A stretch of 64,000 nucleotides of DNA from AC-32 sp963717725 (GTDB taxonomy: Bacteria; Actinomycetota; Thermoleophilia; Gaiellales; Gaiellaceae): assembly GCA_963717725.1 (NCBI GenBank), contig CAVQWS010000027.1:62001-126000 (forward strand), read 5' to 3'. Shown here piece after piece: positions 16,723 to 23,862 of the stretch. Made by a program: the position numbers and the translations under genes. Within the stretch, counting starts at the first letter, position 1. The number at the start of each line of letters is the position of its first letter. Under the pieces are notes generated by a model. That model saw only the letters and a program-made list of their open reading frames with translations. It did no database searches and was not told the DNA's origin.

Positions 16723-16744
16723 GGGCGGCTAGTCTAGTGCGGCC
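16723..16744. promoter_or_regulatory. Overlapping divergent leaderless promoters
   Basis: The whole gap between two divergent start codons is 22 bp. The plus strand reads TAGTCT (16730-16735), 9 nt before GTG 16745. The minus strand reads TAGACT (16731-16736), 8 nt before TTG 16722. The two -10-like elements overlap by five bases in a near-symmetrical ctagtctag. Confidence 0.65.
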
Positions 16745-17326
16745 GTGACGACGATCCTGCTGGCCCGCCACGGCGAGACCGACTGGAACCGCGAGGGCCG
16801 CTTTCAAGGGCACGCCGACCCGCCGCTGAACGCAACTGGACACGCGCAGGCGGCCGAACTCGCGGCCGAGCTCAAGGACGTGGAACTCGCGGCCGTCCAC
16901 TCGAGCCCGCTGCGACGCGCCCTCGAGACGGCGCAGCGCGTGGCGGCGGAGCACGGTCTCGAGCCGGTCGCGGTCGACGCGCTGCGCGAGGTCGACGTGG
17001 GCTCCTGGCAGGGGCTGACGCGCCCCGAGATCGAGACGCGGTACCCCGAGCAGTTCGCGCGCTGGCTCGACTACGACCAGGGCTGGGAGGACGGCGAGAG
17101 CTACGAGGAGATGGGCAGGCGCGCGGTCGCAGCGCTGCTCGAGCTTGCCGCTGCTCATGCGGGCGAGCGCGTCCTGGCGGTCACGCACGGCGGGCCGATC
17201 CGGGCGGCCTTCGCCTTCGCCGACGGGACCTCGCATGCCGACGCTCGCCGGCTCGGGCCGAGGATCGGCAACGTCTTCCTCGCCGAATTCGCGGTCGAGG
17301 GCGAGGCGCTGCGGCGACTAGACTGA
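16745..17326 (+). CDS. Histidine phosphatase family protein
   Basis: A 193-residue protein of the phosphoglycerate-mutase/histidine phosphatase family. LLARHGETDWN near residue 5 holds the catalytic RHG, HSSPLRRALETAQ the second motif, and VTHGGPIRAAF near residue 142 the second His. Its true substrate (3-phosphoglycerate, a sugar phosphate or a nucleotide) is not predictable. Before element 2 inserted, this gene was probably followed after 10 nt by the Sm-like gene now at 28891. Confidence 0.9.
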   Translation: MTTILLARHGETDWNREGRFQGHADPPLNATGHAQAAELAAELKDVELAAVHSSPLRRALETAQRVAAEHGLEPVAVDALREVDVGSWQGLTRPEIETRYPEQFARWLDYDQGWEDGESYEEMGRRAVAALLELAAAHAGERVLAVTHGGPIRAAFAFADGTSHADARRLGPRIGNVFLAEFAVEGEALRRLD

Positions 17327-17339
17327 GCCGCGAGCCTTG

Positions 17340-17354
17340 GAGGACTACACCAAC
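17340..17354. repeat. Left core (attL) of element 2
   Basis: gaggactacaccaac, identical to 28921-28935. The preceding TTG (17337-17339) would be the original start codon of the Sm-like gene: TTG GAG GAC TAC ACC AAC, then TAG in this truncated copy. The stop of the preceding phosphatase gene is 10 nt upstream of that TTG. Confidence 0.82.
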
Positions 17355-17404
17355 TAGTCCAAGCTTCGTGTAGTCATGCGGGTTTGCGAGCTACAGCGGC
17401 GCTC

Positions 17405-17425
17405 GAGACCACACGGAGACCACAC
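17405..17425. repeat. Arm-type direct repeats, left end of element 2
   Basis: gagaccacac at 17405-17414 and 17416-17425, 11 bp apart. The same pair occurs near the right core at 28824-28833 and 28835-28844. This matches the layout expected for integrase arm sites. Confidence 0.7.
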
Positions 17426-17434
17426 CAGGGCGAC

Positions 17435-17460
17435 GAAAAGGGCGCCCGTAGGCGCCCGAT
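17435..17460 (-). terminator. Intrinsic terminator
   Basis: On the minus strand GGGCGCC TACG GGCGCCC is followed by TTTTCG. It lies about 35 bp after the stop of the secreted-protein gene at 17494 and would end its transcript. Confidence 0.75.
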
Positions 17461-17493
17461 TCGCATGAAATGTACTCCGACGTTAGCGCGGCT

Positions 17494-18021
17494 TCAGGAG
17501 CTGAAGTTCGCGATCGCCGAGGCACAGCCGACCCCCTGAATCCAGACGTTCTGGATCCCGGCGATGTCGGGCGCGATGTCCTCGCCGGAGACGATCATCT
17601 GCGCGGTGAAGGACTCGTCGTTCCCGTCACCGGCACGGTAGAAGTCCGCGTCAAGCCCGACCGTGTTCTCGTCGGTGTTTACGGTCTTCAGGGATTCCGC
17701 GGCCGCTCCGGTGCATTTGAAGCTCGTGCTCCTCCGCAGGTTGGCCGTATCCCAGCGAACGCCTTCGCCTGCGAGACACCCCTTAAGCGGGCCCTGGCCG
17801 ACGTCGCTCGTGCAGCGAAACCCGCCAGCGGAGTGGACGAAACCGCTCACGGGGTTGTAGGCGCCGCCGCCCGTAAGGGTGGCCGAACCGGTCGGAAAGC
17901 CGCTGATGTCCCTCGCGTTGAAGCCGAAGCCGACGTTGCCGGGCGCCGCCGAGGCGGTCGCCGCAATCAGCAAAGCGGCCGCTGCCAGCACCGCGGGCAC
18001 GAATGCGATGATCTTCTTCAT
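17494..18021 (-). CDS. Small secreted protein of unknown function
   Basis: A 175-residue protein. Residues 1-25 are a signal peptide (MKKIIAFVPAVLAAAALLIAA, ending TASA). The mature part has a glycine-rich start with SGFPTGSATLTGGGAYNP and four cysteines (in FRCTS, KGCLAG, FKCTG and VGCAS) that could form two disulfides. I do not recognise the family, but this composition is common for actinobacterial exported proteins. ATG 18021 follows GAAAGGAG, a clear ribosome site. A terminator follows at 17435-17460. It is the first gene inside element 2. Confidence 0.8.
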   Translation of the reverse strand: MKKIIAFVPAVLAAAALLIAATASAAPGNVGFGFNARDISGFPTGSATLTGGGAYNPVSGFVHSAGGFRCTSDVGQGPLKGCLAGEGVRWDTANLRRSTSFKCTGAAAESLKTVNTDENTVGLDADFYRAGDGNDESFTAQMIVSGEDIAPDIAGIQNVWIQGVGCASAIANFSS

Positions 18022-18235
18022 CTGTGCGCGTCTCCTTTCGAGTGAGCCCTGGCGAGCTCGGGATGTGTTCAGCGATGATGGAGACGGCGGACGCGCGTTC
18101 GCACCGTGGCGACCCCCCTGTCTTTTGCGGTCGCCGGCGGGAGCGTCACAACATTCTTAGCCCTGATGACGCACGCCTTCGGGGACGTACTGAATCGAGA
18201 AGTCGTCATTGAGTCTTTCGAGTGTGTCCATCGGC

Positions 18236-19198
18236 TCACCTCGTCTCGTCGCGTAGCAGGTGCAGGAACTTGTCGGCCGTCAGCTCGTCGGGCGGCATCA
18301 CGTGCGAGTAGACATCGAGGCTCATCGAGGCGCGCGCGTGGCCTGCGCGCTCGGCCAGCTCGCGCGCCGGTACCCCGGACTGATGCCAGATCGTGATCCG
18401 GCGGTGACGCAGATCGTGCGGTGAGTAGTGCGGCACCTTCGCGTTCCGGCAGGCCCGGCTCATCGCCTGGTACGCGCTCGCCTCGGTGATCCCGCCGAAC
18501 ACGCGCCGCTCAGGAACACGATCCTCGTGCGGACAGGTCGCCTCGATCTTCTCGATCAGCCACTCGGGCAGGTAGACCCAGCACGCCTGGTCGCGCTTTG
18601 TCGCCGAGCGCGGCAGGCGTAGACGCAGGTTGGCGGCGTCGACATCCGCCCAGCGCAGCTCGGCCGAGGGCGGCTGCGGTTCCTCGCGTACCTGCTTCGG
18701 CTTCTTGACGCGCGGGTCACGCGCGACGTTCGGCTCGAGCCCGATGATGTCGAACAGCATCCGCAGCGAAAGCAGGTAAAGCGTGATCGTGCCGCGCTTG
18801 TAGCTCTGCGCGAGCCCGGCCACCCAGGTCGCCACTTCGTCGGCCGTGATCGTGGCCGTATCGCGGTCGCCGAAGGTCTCGCAGGCTTTCTTCAACGCGC
18901 TGCGGTAGTTCTTCTTCGTGTTGTTGTCGGCGTCGATCCGCGACTCGATGAAGCGGTCGCGCCAGCGCGCGAGCGTCAGCGCCGGGACGGGTTCGGTTCT
19001 CATCGCTCCGAGCAGATCACGCGGGTTGCGTCCAGCCGCCAGTTCGCCGCCGATCAGGTCGCTGCGCGCCTTCGCCTCGCGCAGCGTCTTGAACGAGCCG
19101 CCGTGTTCGAGCGGGTAGGCGCGACCGCCGAGCCGGTAGCGAACGACGTAGCGCGAGCCGGAGCGGGTCTTGCGCGTGGTGATCGTCAGGCTAGGCAT
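18236..19198 (-). CDS. Tyrosine recombinase (integrase 2), internal deletion
   Basis: A 320-residue phage-type integrase: N-terminal arm domain (MPSLTITTRKTRSGSRYVV), core-binding domain with WRDRFIESR and YKRGTITLYL, catalytic Lys in SATKRD, SPHDLRHRR box and Tyr in SLDVYSHV. The region between QPPSA and ELRWADVD should hold Arg I; compared with integrase 1 (SGARVSSID) about 30 residues are missing there, in frame. It may therefore be inactive. The ATG at 19198 is preceded by AGGAGG 5 nt away and fits the family start; an upstream frame to 19336 is rejected. Confidence 0.85.
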   Translation of the reverse strand: MPSLTITTRKTRSGSRYVVRYRLGGRAYPLEHGGSFKTLREAKARSDLIGGELAAGRNPRDLLGAMRTEPVPALTLARWRDRFIESRIDADNNTKKNYRSALKKACETFGDRDTATITADEVATWVAGLAQSYKRGTITLYLLSLRMLFDIIGLEPNVARDPRVKKPKQVREEPQPPSAELRWADVDAANLRLRLPRSATKRDQACWVYLPEWLIEKIEATCPHEDRVPERRVFGGITEASAYQAMSRACRNAKVPHYSPHDLRHRRITIWHQSGVPARELAERAGHARASMSLDVYSHVMPPDELTADKFLHLLRDETR

Positions 19199-19313
19199 CA
19201 GCCCTCCTATGGCTCCCGTCCCGGCATTCATGCCTAGCGCAGCGGCCGGGCGTGCGTACTTGACCACACGCCTGAATCCGGGCGCAGTCCGATGCTCCGT
19301 GCCGATCGAGCGC

Positions 19314-19967
19314 TCAGGATGGCAGTCGTAGGTCAATCGAAAGGAACCCTGATGAGTGCGGTGCAGGAAACCAGTGAAGCGCTGATCGTCGGCGAGACGC
19401 CGCTAAGCGCGGAAGTACGCGAAACAGTGCTCGATCAAGCAGTCGCGGAACAGGCAGCCGAGGGATGGGCGCTTGAGACGAACCCCGACGTTGAACAAGT
19501 TCTCGTGGGGCACAACAAGTTCCGGCGAGTATTGGTTCGGCGGCAGTGGGGTATTCGCACGGTACGCGAGCTGGTCGACGTCGATAAGCAAGGAAACATC
19601 TCCATCCGCCAGACGTAGAGTGGCCCGCTCCCTGGGCTTCCCCCGTACCCATGTACGGCGCGGTGCCGCCGTCCCTTCTGCGAGAACCTGAGCACGACTT
19701 TACCCACCGCGCCCGTACCTCGCGGCGCTTCCTCGGGCTGATGGCTGCGTCCCTCGACCACGCGAAGGGGCACGAGACCGCGTCAAGGGCGCCGCCACCC
19801 GCAGCGCCGCCGAACTCGCGCTCGGCGCAAGTCGGGCAGTAGAAGATGAGCTTCTCCTCCGGCCCGTCGTCGATCCAGTACGCCCGCCAGCGATCCCCGT
19901 CTTCGGCAAGCCAGGGTTCCTGGCACTCAGCACAGTTCGGGATCAGCGTGACGGGCTCGACACTCAC
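19314..19967 (-). CDS. Small zinc-ribbon protein with long C-terminal read-through
   Basis: From GTG 19967 the first 54 residues match the zinc-ribbon family of this island: LIPNCAECQEPWL, then DRWRAYW, and FYCPTCAEREFGG. C-x-x-C occurs twice about 29 residues apart and would bind one zinc. After the family ends the frame stays open to 19314, but the added part overlaps the 19352 gene on the other strand and is low-complexity, so the stop was probably lost. A -10-like TAGACT lies 7 nt before GTG. Confidence 0.62.
   Translation of the reverse strand: MSVEPVTLIPNCAECQEPWLAEDGDRWRAYWIDDGPEEKLIFYCPTCAEREFGGAAGGGALDAVSCPFAWSRDAAISPRKRREVRARWVKSCSGSRRRDGGTAPYMGTGEAQGAGHSTSGGWRCFLAYRRRPARVPCEYPTAAEPILAGTCCAPRELVQRRGSSQAPIPRLPVPRLLDRALFRVLPRLAASRRRSALHWFPAPHSSGFLSIDLRLPS
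19352..19618 (+). CDS. Conserved-looking hypothetical protein
   Basis: An 88-residue protein starting at ATG 19352 behind AAAGGAA. Visible pieces: MSAVQETSEALIVGETPLS, a helix VRETVLDQAVAEQAAEGWALE and strands VEQVLVGHNKFRRVLVRRQWG then VRELVDVDKQGNISIRQ. It looks like a compact mixed alpha/beta fold with no cysteine. I do not recognise a family. It is divergent from integrase 2, as an excisionase or regulator would be, but it lacks a clear DNA-binding motif. Confidence 0.65.
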   Translation: MSAVQETSEALIVGETPLSAEVRETVLDQAVAEQAAEGWALETNPDVEQVLVGHNKFRRVLVRRQWGIRTVRELVDVDKQGNISIRQT

Positions 19968-20152
19968 GGGCCGGAGTCTAGGAGTCAATGGACCGATCGC
20001 GGATGACGCAGCTAGGTCAGGACGGAGACCGTCTCCCGTTCGTCTTACAGAACGGGGCCAGGCGTCTTTGGTGATAGACCCCCCATTGGCGTCTGGCTCA
20101 CTTATGCTCCGGCCTGCCGTCCGGCCCCAGACCAACGCGGAGGGGATGCTGG

Positions 20153-20344
20153 ATGGCTGGATTTCTGTTCAGGCTTGAGACGGAGGACGGTTCGCCGGCC
20201 GAGCCGCCGACACTTTCGAGCGCGGTCCCGGACTGGGGCATCGGGCACACGATCCACCTCGGCAAGAGAACGCTGCGCGTGGTCGGCAAGCGTGACGACG
20301 ACGCCGACCAGGCGCCCGTGCTCGTGGTCGAGGAAGTGGCCTAG
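20153..20344 (+). CDS. Conserved small island protein (63 residues)
   Basis: A 63-residue protein: MAGFLFRLETEDGSPAEPP, then LSSAVPDWGIGHTI, a strand-rich HLGKRTLRVVGKRDDDADQ and VLVVEEVA. It looks like a short beta-sheet domain. A frameshifted copy is in element 1 (12503-12640) and the last residues of a third copy are at 27677-27715. ATG 20153 follows gcggagggg, a good ribosome site. Repeated presence on both islands suggests a selected, element-linked function; the function is unknown. Confidence 0.7.
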   Translation: MAGFLFRLETEDGSPAEPPTLSSAVPDWGIGHTIHLGKRTLRVVGKRDDDADQAPVLVVEEVA

Positions 20345-20680
20345 ACAGTGTTCCGGCCGAGTCGTAGGCTGATCTCGAATAGGCCCTCGGAACTCTGCGG
20401 CGTCGTGGGCGCCAGGCACGAAGGAGAGAAGGGGGAGCCATGCGTAGGCGCTTTAGCCGTCTAGCTTTGGCAGTCACCGCCGTCGCAGTCGTGGCGATTG
20501 CGGGCGCTGTCACCTACGCCGTTGCCGACATCGGCGGTGGTGGCGTGATCAACGGCTGTTACAAGTCCCAGAACGGTCAGCTGCGGCTGATCGATCCGGC
20601 GACCGACAGCTGCAACCCGAGCGAGACGGCGATCTCGTGGAACACGATCGGGCCGCAAGGGCCGAAGGGCGACAAGGGTG
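20310..20680 (+). repeat. Inverted duplication, left arm (5' end of collagen-like gene)
   Basis: About 350 bp including the end of the 63-residue gene, the collagen gene leader and the first about 70 codons is nearly identical, in opposite orientation, to 27345-27710. The leader gaaggagagaagggggagcc before ATG is the same in both. Confidence 0.85.
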
Positions 20681-21222
20681 ATCCAGGGCCGCAAGGACCT
20701 GCCGGACCGCCAGGACCCGCCGGTCCGCAAGGGCCTGCCGGACCGCAAGGGCCTGCTGGTCCACAAGGGCCTGCTGGGCCTGCTGGGCCTATGGGGCCTG
20801 CTGGACCGCAAGGGCCTGCTGGGCCGATGGGGCCGCCAGGACCGAAGGGCGACACCGGGGCCCCCGGTGCAAACGGCGTCAGCGGCTACGAGGTCGGAAG
20901 CTCGTCGGCCGACCTGCCCACCTCAGCCCTCGCGACCGCAATCCTCGGCTGTCCGTCCGGCAAGGTAGTTGTCGGCGGCGGCTGGGACACCAACGGTGCC
21001 AGCGCAGGCGCGAACGTCTTCATCACGAAGTCCGCGCCGACCAGCGATGGAACGGGCTGGATCGGCTCGATCCAGAACAACAGCGGTGTCACGGTCCACG
21101 TCACCCTGACCAGGGCATGCATCACGGCGCCGACAACCTCTGCGTCTGCCGCGAGAGCCAACCGGGCCTCCGTACCAAAGCTCAGGACGAAGCTCGTCGT
21201 CCGTCGTCTAGCGCATGGCTGA
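20440..21222 (+). CDS. Exported collagen-like protein 1
   Basis: A 260-residue protein. Residues 1-29 form a membrane/signal segment (FSRLALAVTAVAVVAIAGAV). Residues 36-68 (GVINGCYKSQNGQLRLID, then CNPSE) are a cysteine-bearing linker shared with the second copy. Residues 71-145 are 25 Gly-X-Y triplets, mostly Gly-Pro-Gln/Ala/Lys, which form a collagen triple helix. The C-terminal about 110 residues form a different head (VVGGGWDTNGASAGANVFI). Such proteins act at the cell surface. It is followed by the inverted repeat copy at 21236-21330. Confidence 0.88.
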   Translation: MRRRFSRLALAVTAVAVVAIAGAVTYAVADIGGGGVINGCYKSQNGQLRLIDPATDSCNPSETAISWNTIGPQGPKGDKGDPGPQGPAGPPGPAGPQGPAGPQGPAGPQGPAGPAGPMGPAGPQGPAGPMGPPGPKGDTGAPGANGVSGYEVGSSSADLPTSALATAILGCPSGKVVVGGGWDTNGASAGANVFITKSAPTSDGTGWIGSIQNNSGVTVHVTLTRACITAPTTSASAARANRASVPKLRTKLVVRRLAHG

Positions 21223-21235
21223 AAGGGTCACTAGC

Positions 21236-21330
21236 GCCTAGCTTCGCTTAGTCATAGGTTCGTAAGGGCCGTGTCGCGTTGCAGCGTCCTAGGCGTTCGG
21301 CTCGCCGCCCGGCCCCGAATTGGAGGCGTA
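21236..21330 (-). repeat. About 90-bp interspersed repeat, inverted copy
   Basis: It follows the stop of collagen-like gene 1. The plus strand reads gcctagcttcgcttag near 21239 and gcgttcggctcgccgc near 21295. The complement matches 26677-26770, which follows the stop of collagen-like gene 2, and more weakly 12184-12275. Confidence 0.68.
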
Positions 21331-21574
21331 GTATCGGATCAAGTGGCAAAAGATTCGAACCCGTTTCCGCCGCCGACCCCGCATTTCCGTCGCCGAGCCT
21401 GGCAAGCTTTCCAGCGGGCGATCGACCCACTGGCGTGGCCGCGCCCGCTGCCACGGAACCCGCGATCAAGGACCGGTCGTCGCTCGCGCTTGCCGTGGCG
21501 ACCTGGACGCCCCGAATAGCTACGTGGTCGAAGAGCGCAGAGGTCGGCGGGCCGACTAGCGGTTCGGCTCGTCA

Positions 21575-21715
21575 CTCGGGCGTTTGGCCTGCTTGGTCAG
21601 CGGGCATCTTGACGTGGCGGCAGGGGTCTGACTGCGGCGTTCTGGCATCGCGCTTGAGGGGGAACGAGCGCGAACCGGTCGCCCTGCCGCATATCTCTCG
21701 CCCGCCGAACGGGAT
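21575..21715 (+). repeat. Second inverted repeat module, left copy
   Basis: A region containing ggcggcaggggtctgactgc and ggcatcgcgcttgaggggg is repeated in inverted form at 25505-25645. A partial third copy is near 27776-27800 (gtcagaccccttgccgcca). No gene is seen inside; 21330-21575 also holds nothing recognisable. Confidence 0.65.
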
Positions 21716-21782
21716 CGAGTTTCACCCGATCCTCGGGTTCGTCTGTCTAACCAGCTAGCACGGCGGTTTAGACTCGAGCTAG

Positions 21783-21956
21783 ATGGCTCCTGTCGGTGTG
21801 GCGCTGATCCCGAAGTGCGCCGAGTGCAAGGCCGTCTGGCTGCCAGCCGGCGAGGAGCGCTGGCGTGCCTACCTCGGCAGTGACGACCTCGATGAGCCGA
21901 GTGAGCTTGTCTTCTACTGCCCCCACTGCGCTGAGCGGGAGTTCGGCGGCGACTGA
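21783..21956 (+). CDS. Small zinc-ribbon protein, intact
   Basis: A 57-residue protein: MAPVGVALIPKCAECKAVW, then EERWRAYLGSDDLDEPSEL and VFYCPHCAEREFGGD. Two C-x-x-C pairs bind one zinc; the conserved WRAYL and DDLDEP segment lies between them. A -10-like TAGACT (21769-21774) ends 8 nt before ATG and no ribosome site is present, so it is probably leaderless. Paralogs are at 19314-19967, 28191-28511 and a fragment at 25427. The function is unknown; the fold resembles short rubredoxin-like or zinc-ribbon proteins. Confidence 0.75.
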   Translation: MAPVGVALIPKCAECKAVWLPAGEERWRAYLGSDDLDEPSELVFYCPHCAEREFGGD

Positions 21957-22412
21957 GGCGCCGCAGCGTGTCGGTCTTCGTTGGTCAGATCCGGACCTGC
22001 CGTATCCCTGATGCGCCGTGGCACCCAGGCGCCACCCTCTGGCGCCAACTCACGGCGGAAGGCGACCCGCGCCCGCAGCTCCTCGAGGAAGCGGTCGCAG
22101 TCGGCCCGCAGGTCATCGGATACGAATTCGCCTGGAAGCTCAGGCTTAGGCGCTCGGTCCAGAACTCACTCCCCACGTCGGTGTGGAAACTGTGGATAAG
22201 TTCGCTTGTCGAGCCGCAGGCGCACGCTTGGGCTCTCAAGCGGCGCGTTCTGGCGACTTTATGACACGCTCGACGCGGTCTGGGATCACTCGAACGGGGG
22301 ACGTGCAGCGGATTCCTCGGAAAGAGCGCGAATTTCTGCGGGCTCGCCCAAACGTCTGACATCACCCCGCCGTTCGTAGGGCGCCACGTGCAATGTCAAG
22401 CGCTGAACTCAA
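21957..22412. other. No gene seen
   Basis: Both strands have open frames but none has protein-like sequence, a ribosome site or a promoter-like element. I see nothing I can name. Confidence 0.5.
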
Positions 22413-22448
22413 GTGGGGTGGTCGGCCCTGCGGCGCCGACCACCCCAC
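22413..22448. terminator. Long hairpin downstream of 22479 gene
   Basis: A 13-bp perfect stem (gtggggtggtcgg with its complement) encloses a 10-nt loop with ctgcggcg. It lies 30 bp after the stop of the minus-strand gene at 22479 and may end its transcript, though no T-run follows. A related hairpin at 27863-27894 has the same loop and one compensated base-pair change (T-A to C-G). Confidence 0.5.
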
Positions 22449-22478
22449 CAGTGAGTCGAGTTGCTTTCGCAGGTTCGA

Positions 22479-22763
22479 CTAGTACTCGGGCTTAGGTGAG
22501 ATCGGCACGCGGGCAGCCTGGCGGAGGCTTCGCAGTCCTTCCGCCAGTTGGAGCTCGGCGTCGGCCGCATCGAGGCAAAGCAGCAACTCCTGCCGCATCT
22601 CCTCATCCGCGAAGACACCCGGTTGCCCCGAATCGGGCTGCAGCGCACGCGCTAGCTCAGACTGGAGCGCTAGCAGGGCCAGATTGCGCTCGACGAGCAG
22701 GTCGTGTAGCTCGTTTGCCTCAGCCCGCGTCAGCGCCAACTTTCGCGCGCCGAGAATCATCAT
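22479..22763 (-). CDS. Helical hypothetical protein
   Basis: A 94-residue, almost all-helical protein: MMILGARKLALTRAEANELHDLLVERNLALLALQSELARAL, a short turn with DSGQPGVF, then MRQELLLCLDAADAELQLAEGLRSL. Heptad-like Leu spacing suggests a helical hairpin or coiled coil. It is not a known family to me. The start is one of two adjacent ATG codons (22761-22763 or 22758-22760). It is divergent from the small frame at 22842. Confidence 0.6.
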   Translation of the reverse strand: MMILGARKLALTRAEANELHDLLVERNLALLALQSELARALQPDSGQPGVFADEEMRQELLLCLDAADAELQLAEGLRSLRQAARVPISPKPEY

Positions 22764-22841
22764 TATGGACGGCCCTGCGAGGTCGACCGTTCCCTCCTTC
22801 TTGGGCCGAGACGGCCCGACGGAGTCTAAGGCGTCGAGACT

Positions 22842-23027
22842 GTGGTGATGGGCGTCGCCGGCAACGGGCCGCTGACCCTCAGGCAGGCGCAGAAGCTCGA
22901 GCTTGCGTACAAGCGCACCTGTACGGCTGAGAAGCGGGCCGCCGGGCGCCTGAGGGAGCCGAGCGACCGCAGCGGCTCCTCCCCAAGCCTCGCTCGGCCC
23001 CAGCCATGTATAGCTGACCGACCGTAG
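22842..23027 (+). CDS. Possible small protein
   Basis: A 61-residue frame (MVMGVAGNGPLTLRQAQKLELAYKRTCTAEKRAA) starts at GTG 22842 with TAAGGC 9-10 nt upstream. The first half is helical and protein-like; the second half overlaps the structured block at 22952, which argues for a chance frame there. It may be a fragment. Confidence 0.3.
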   Translation: MVMGVAGNGPLTLRQAQKLELAYKRTCTAEKRAAGRLREPSDRSGSSPSLARPQPCIADRP

Positions 23028-23146
23028 CGCGCTTGCAACCCGCTTGCAAGCGGCTGAATCAAGTGGAGCCGGAGCGTGGCGTCCGTTCCTCCTGCGGCTC
23101 AGGAACGTGCCCCTCAGTAGGGGGAGGTGAGGTGCTCCGGCTCCAC
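22952..23146 (+). ncRNA. Structured non-coding block shared by both islands, copy 2
   Basis: A first hairpin has stem gagccgagcg at 22956-22965 with its partner at 22991-23000. The second structure is closed by gtggagccggagc (23063-23075) and its complement (23134-23146), 13 bp. Inside are gttcct/aggaac around cctgcggctc and a cctca/tgagg stem. The homologous block in element 1 (12690-12890, minus strand) has the same stems in the same order. Downstream 23147-23540 contains no clear gene. Confidence 0.6.
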
Positions 23147-23540
23147 CTGCCGCAGACCTGGGGTTTCCCTCGAGGACGGCTGCCCCTGCCCCCTACGGTA
23201 GCGCTCTGCGAGGGTCTTTCCAAGCCCCGCGATGGACGCCGCATCCGACGCTGCCTGCGGTCGTGTGTGCGGGCTTACCCGGCCAGTCGACGTTTACGTG
23301 AGCTTCGAGCGAGAGAACCGAGGCCGTGGCGTGAGTCTGTTTCGCGGATTGCTAAGACGGGGTCGTTTCGCACCTCTCTTCGTGGTCACCCCTCCCCCCT
23401 TCCCTTTGCTCGAGTTGCAAGAACGACACAAAACCGCTCCTGCAATTCCAGCAGTGGGCGGGGCGGGGTAGCGACGCAAGATCGGGCTTCGGAACCCCCA
23501 AGCCAGCACTTCGGGTGACACACACCACCGAAACTCTGTC

Positions 23541-23855
23541 GAGACTCGCTGGTGCTGCGGTTGCCTCGAATGGCATCCCCTCGAAGCCTTCCGCCCAAGC
23601 GAAGCCTTCGTCAACGGGTCCGGCTACTGCAGTGAGTACCGAGCCGCGGCAGTGCGCCGTTGGCGGGAACGAAACCCGGAGGCTGTCGAGGACTACAACG
23701 CGCAGCGGCGGATCGGGCCACGCGATCGCGAGTGCGTCGATTGCGGTGCTTCCTCCACGGCAGGGGCGCGCGGCCCTACTTCGAATCGTTGCTCCGGCTG
23801 CCGGCGTGAGCAGCGGCGAGAGGCGCAACCCGAGCCGGAGAAAGAGGAGTCCTAG
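23541..23855 (+). CDS. Two-zinc-finger HNH-like protein, start unclear
   Basis: The frame reads WCCGCLEWHPLEAFRPSEAF, GYCSEYRAAAVRRWRERNPE, then DRECVDCGASS and NRCSGCRREQRR. This resembles phage-type zinc-finger/HNH or endonuclease-VII-like proteins with repeated C-x-x-C pairs. The fourth ligand of the first finger is Tyr instead of Cys (YCSEY). The frame is open back to 23472 but has no ATG, GTG or TTG before the first finger, so the true start was lost or is an unusual codon; an internal GTG at 23652 would keep only the second finger. Confidence 0.5.
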   Translation, partial: ETRWCCGCLEWHPLEAFRPSEAFVNGSGYCSEYRAAAVRRWRERNPEAVEDYNAQRRIGPRDRECVDCGASSTAGARGPTSNRCSGCRREQRREAQPEPEKEES

Positions 23856-23862
23856 CCCGACG

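Noticed and set aside
20650..20875. The short repeated units as a CRISPR array
   Set aside because: They are the Gly-X-Y codons of a collagen-like gene, in frame, without spacers.
21236..21330. The 90-bp repeat as an integron attC site
   Set aside because: The end boxes do not match RYYYAAC/GTTRRRY well, and no integron-type integrase is present.
21340..21375. A T-arm-like sequence (complement of gattcgaaccc)
   Set aside because: No acceptor or anticodon arm accompanies it.
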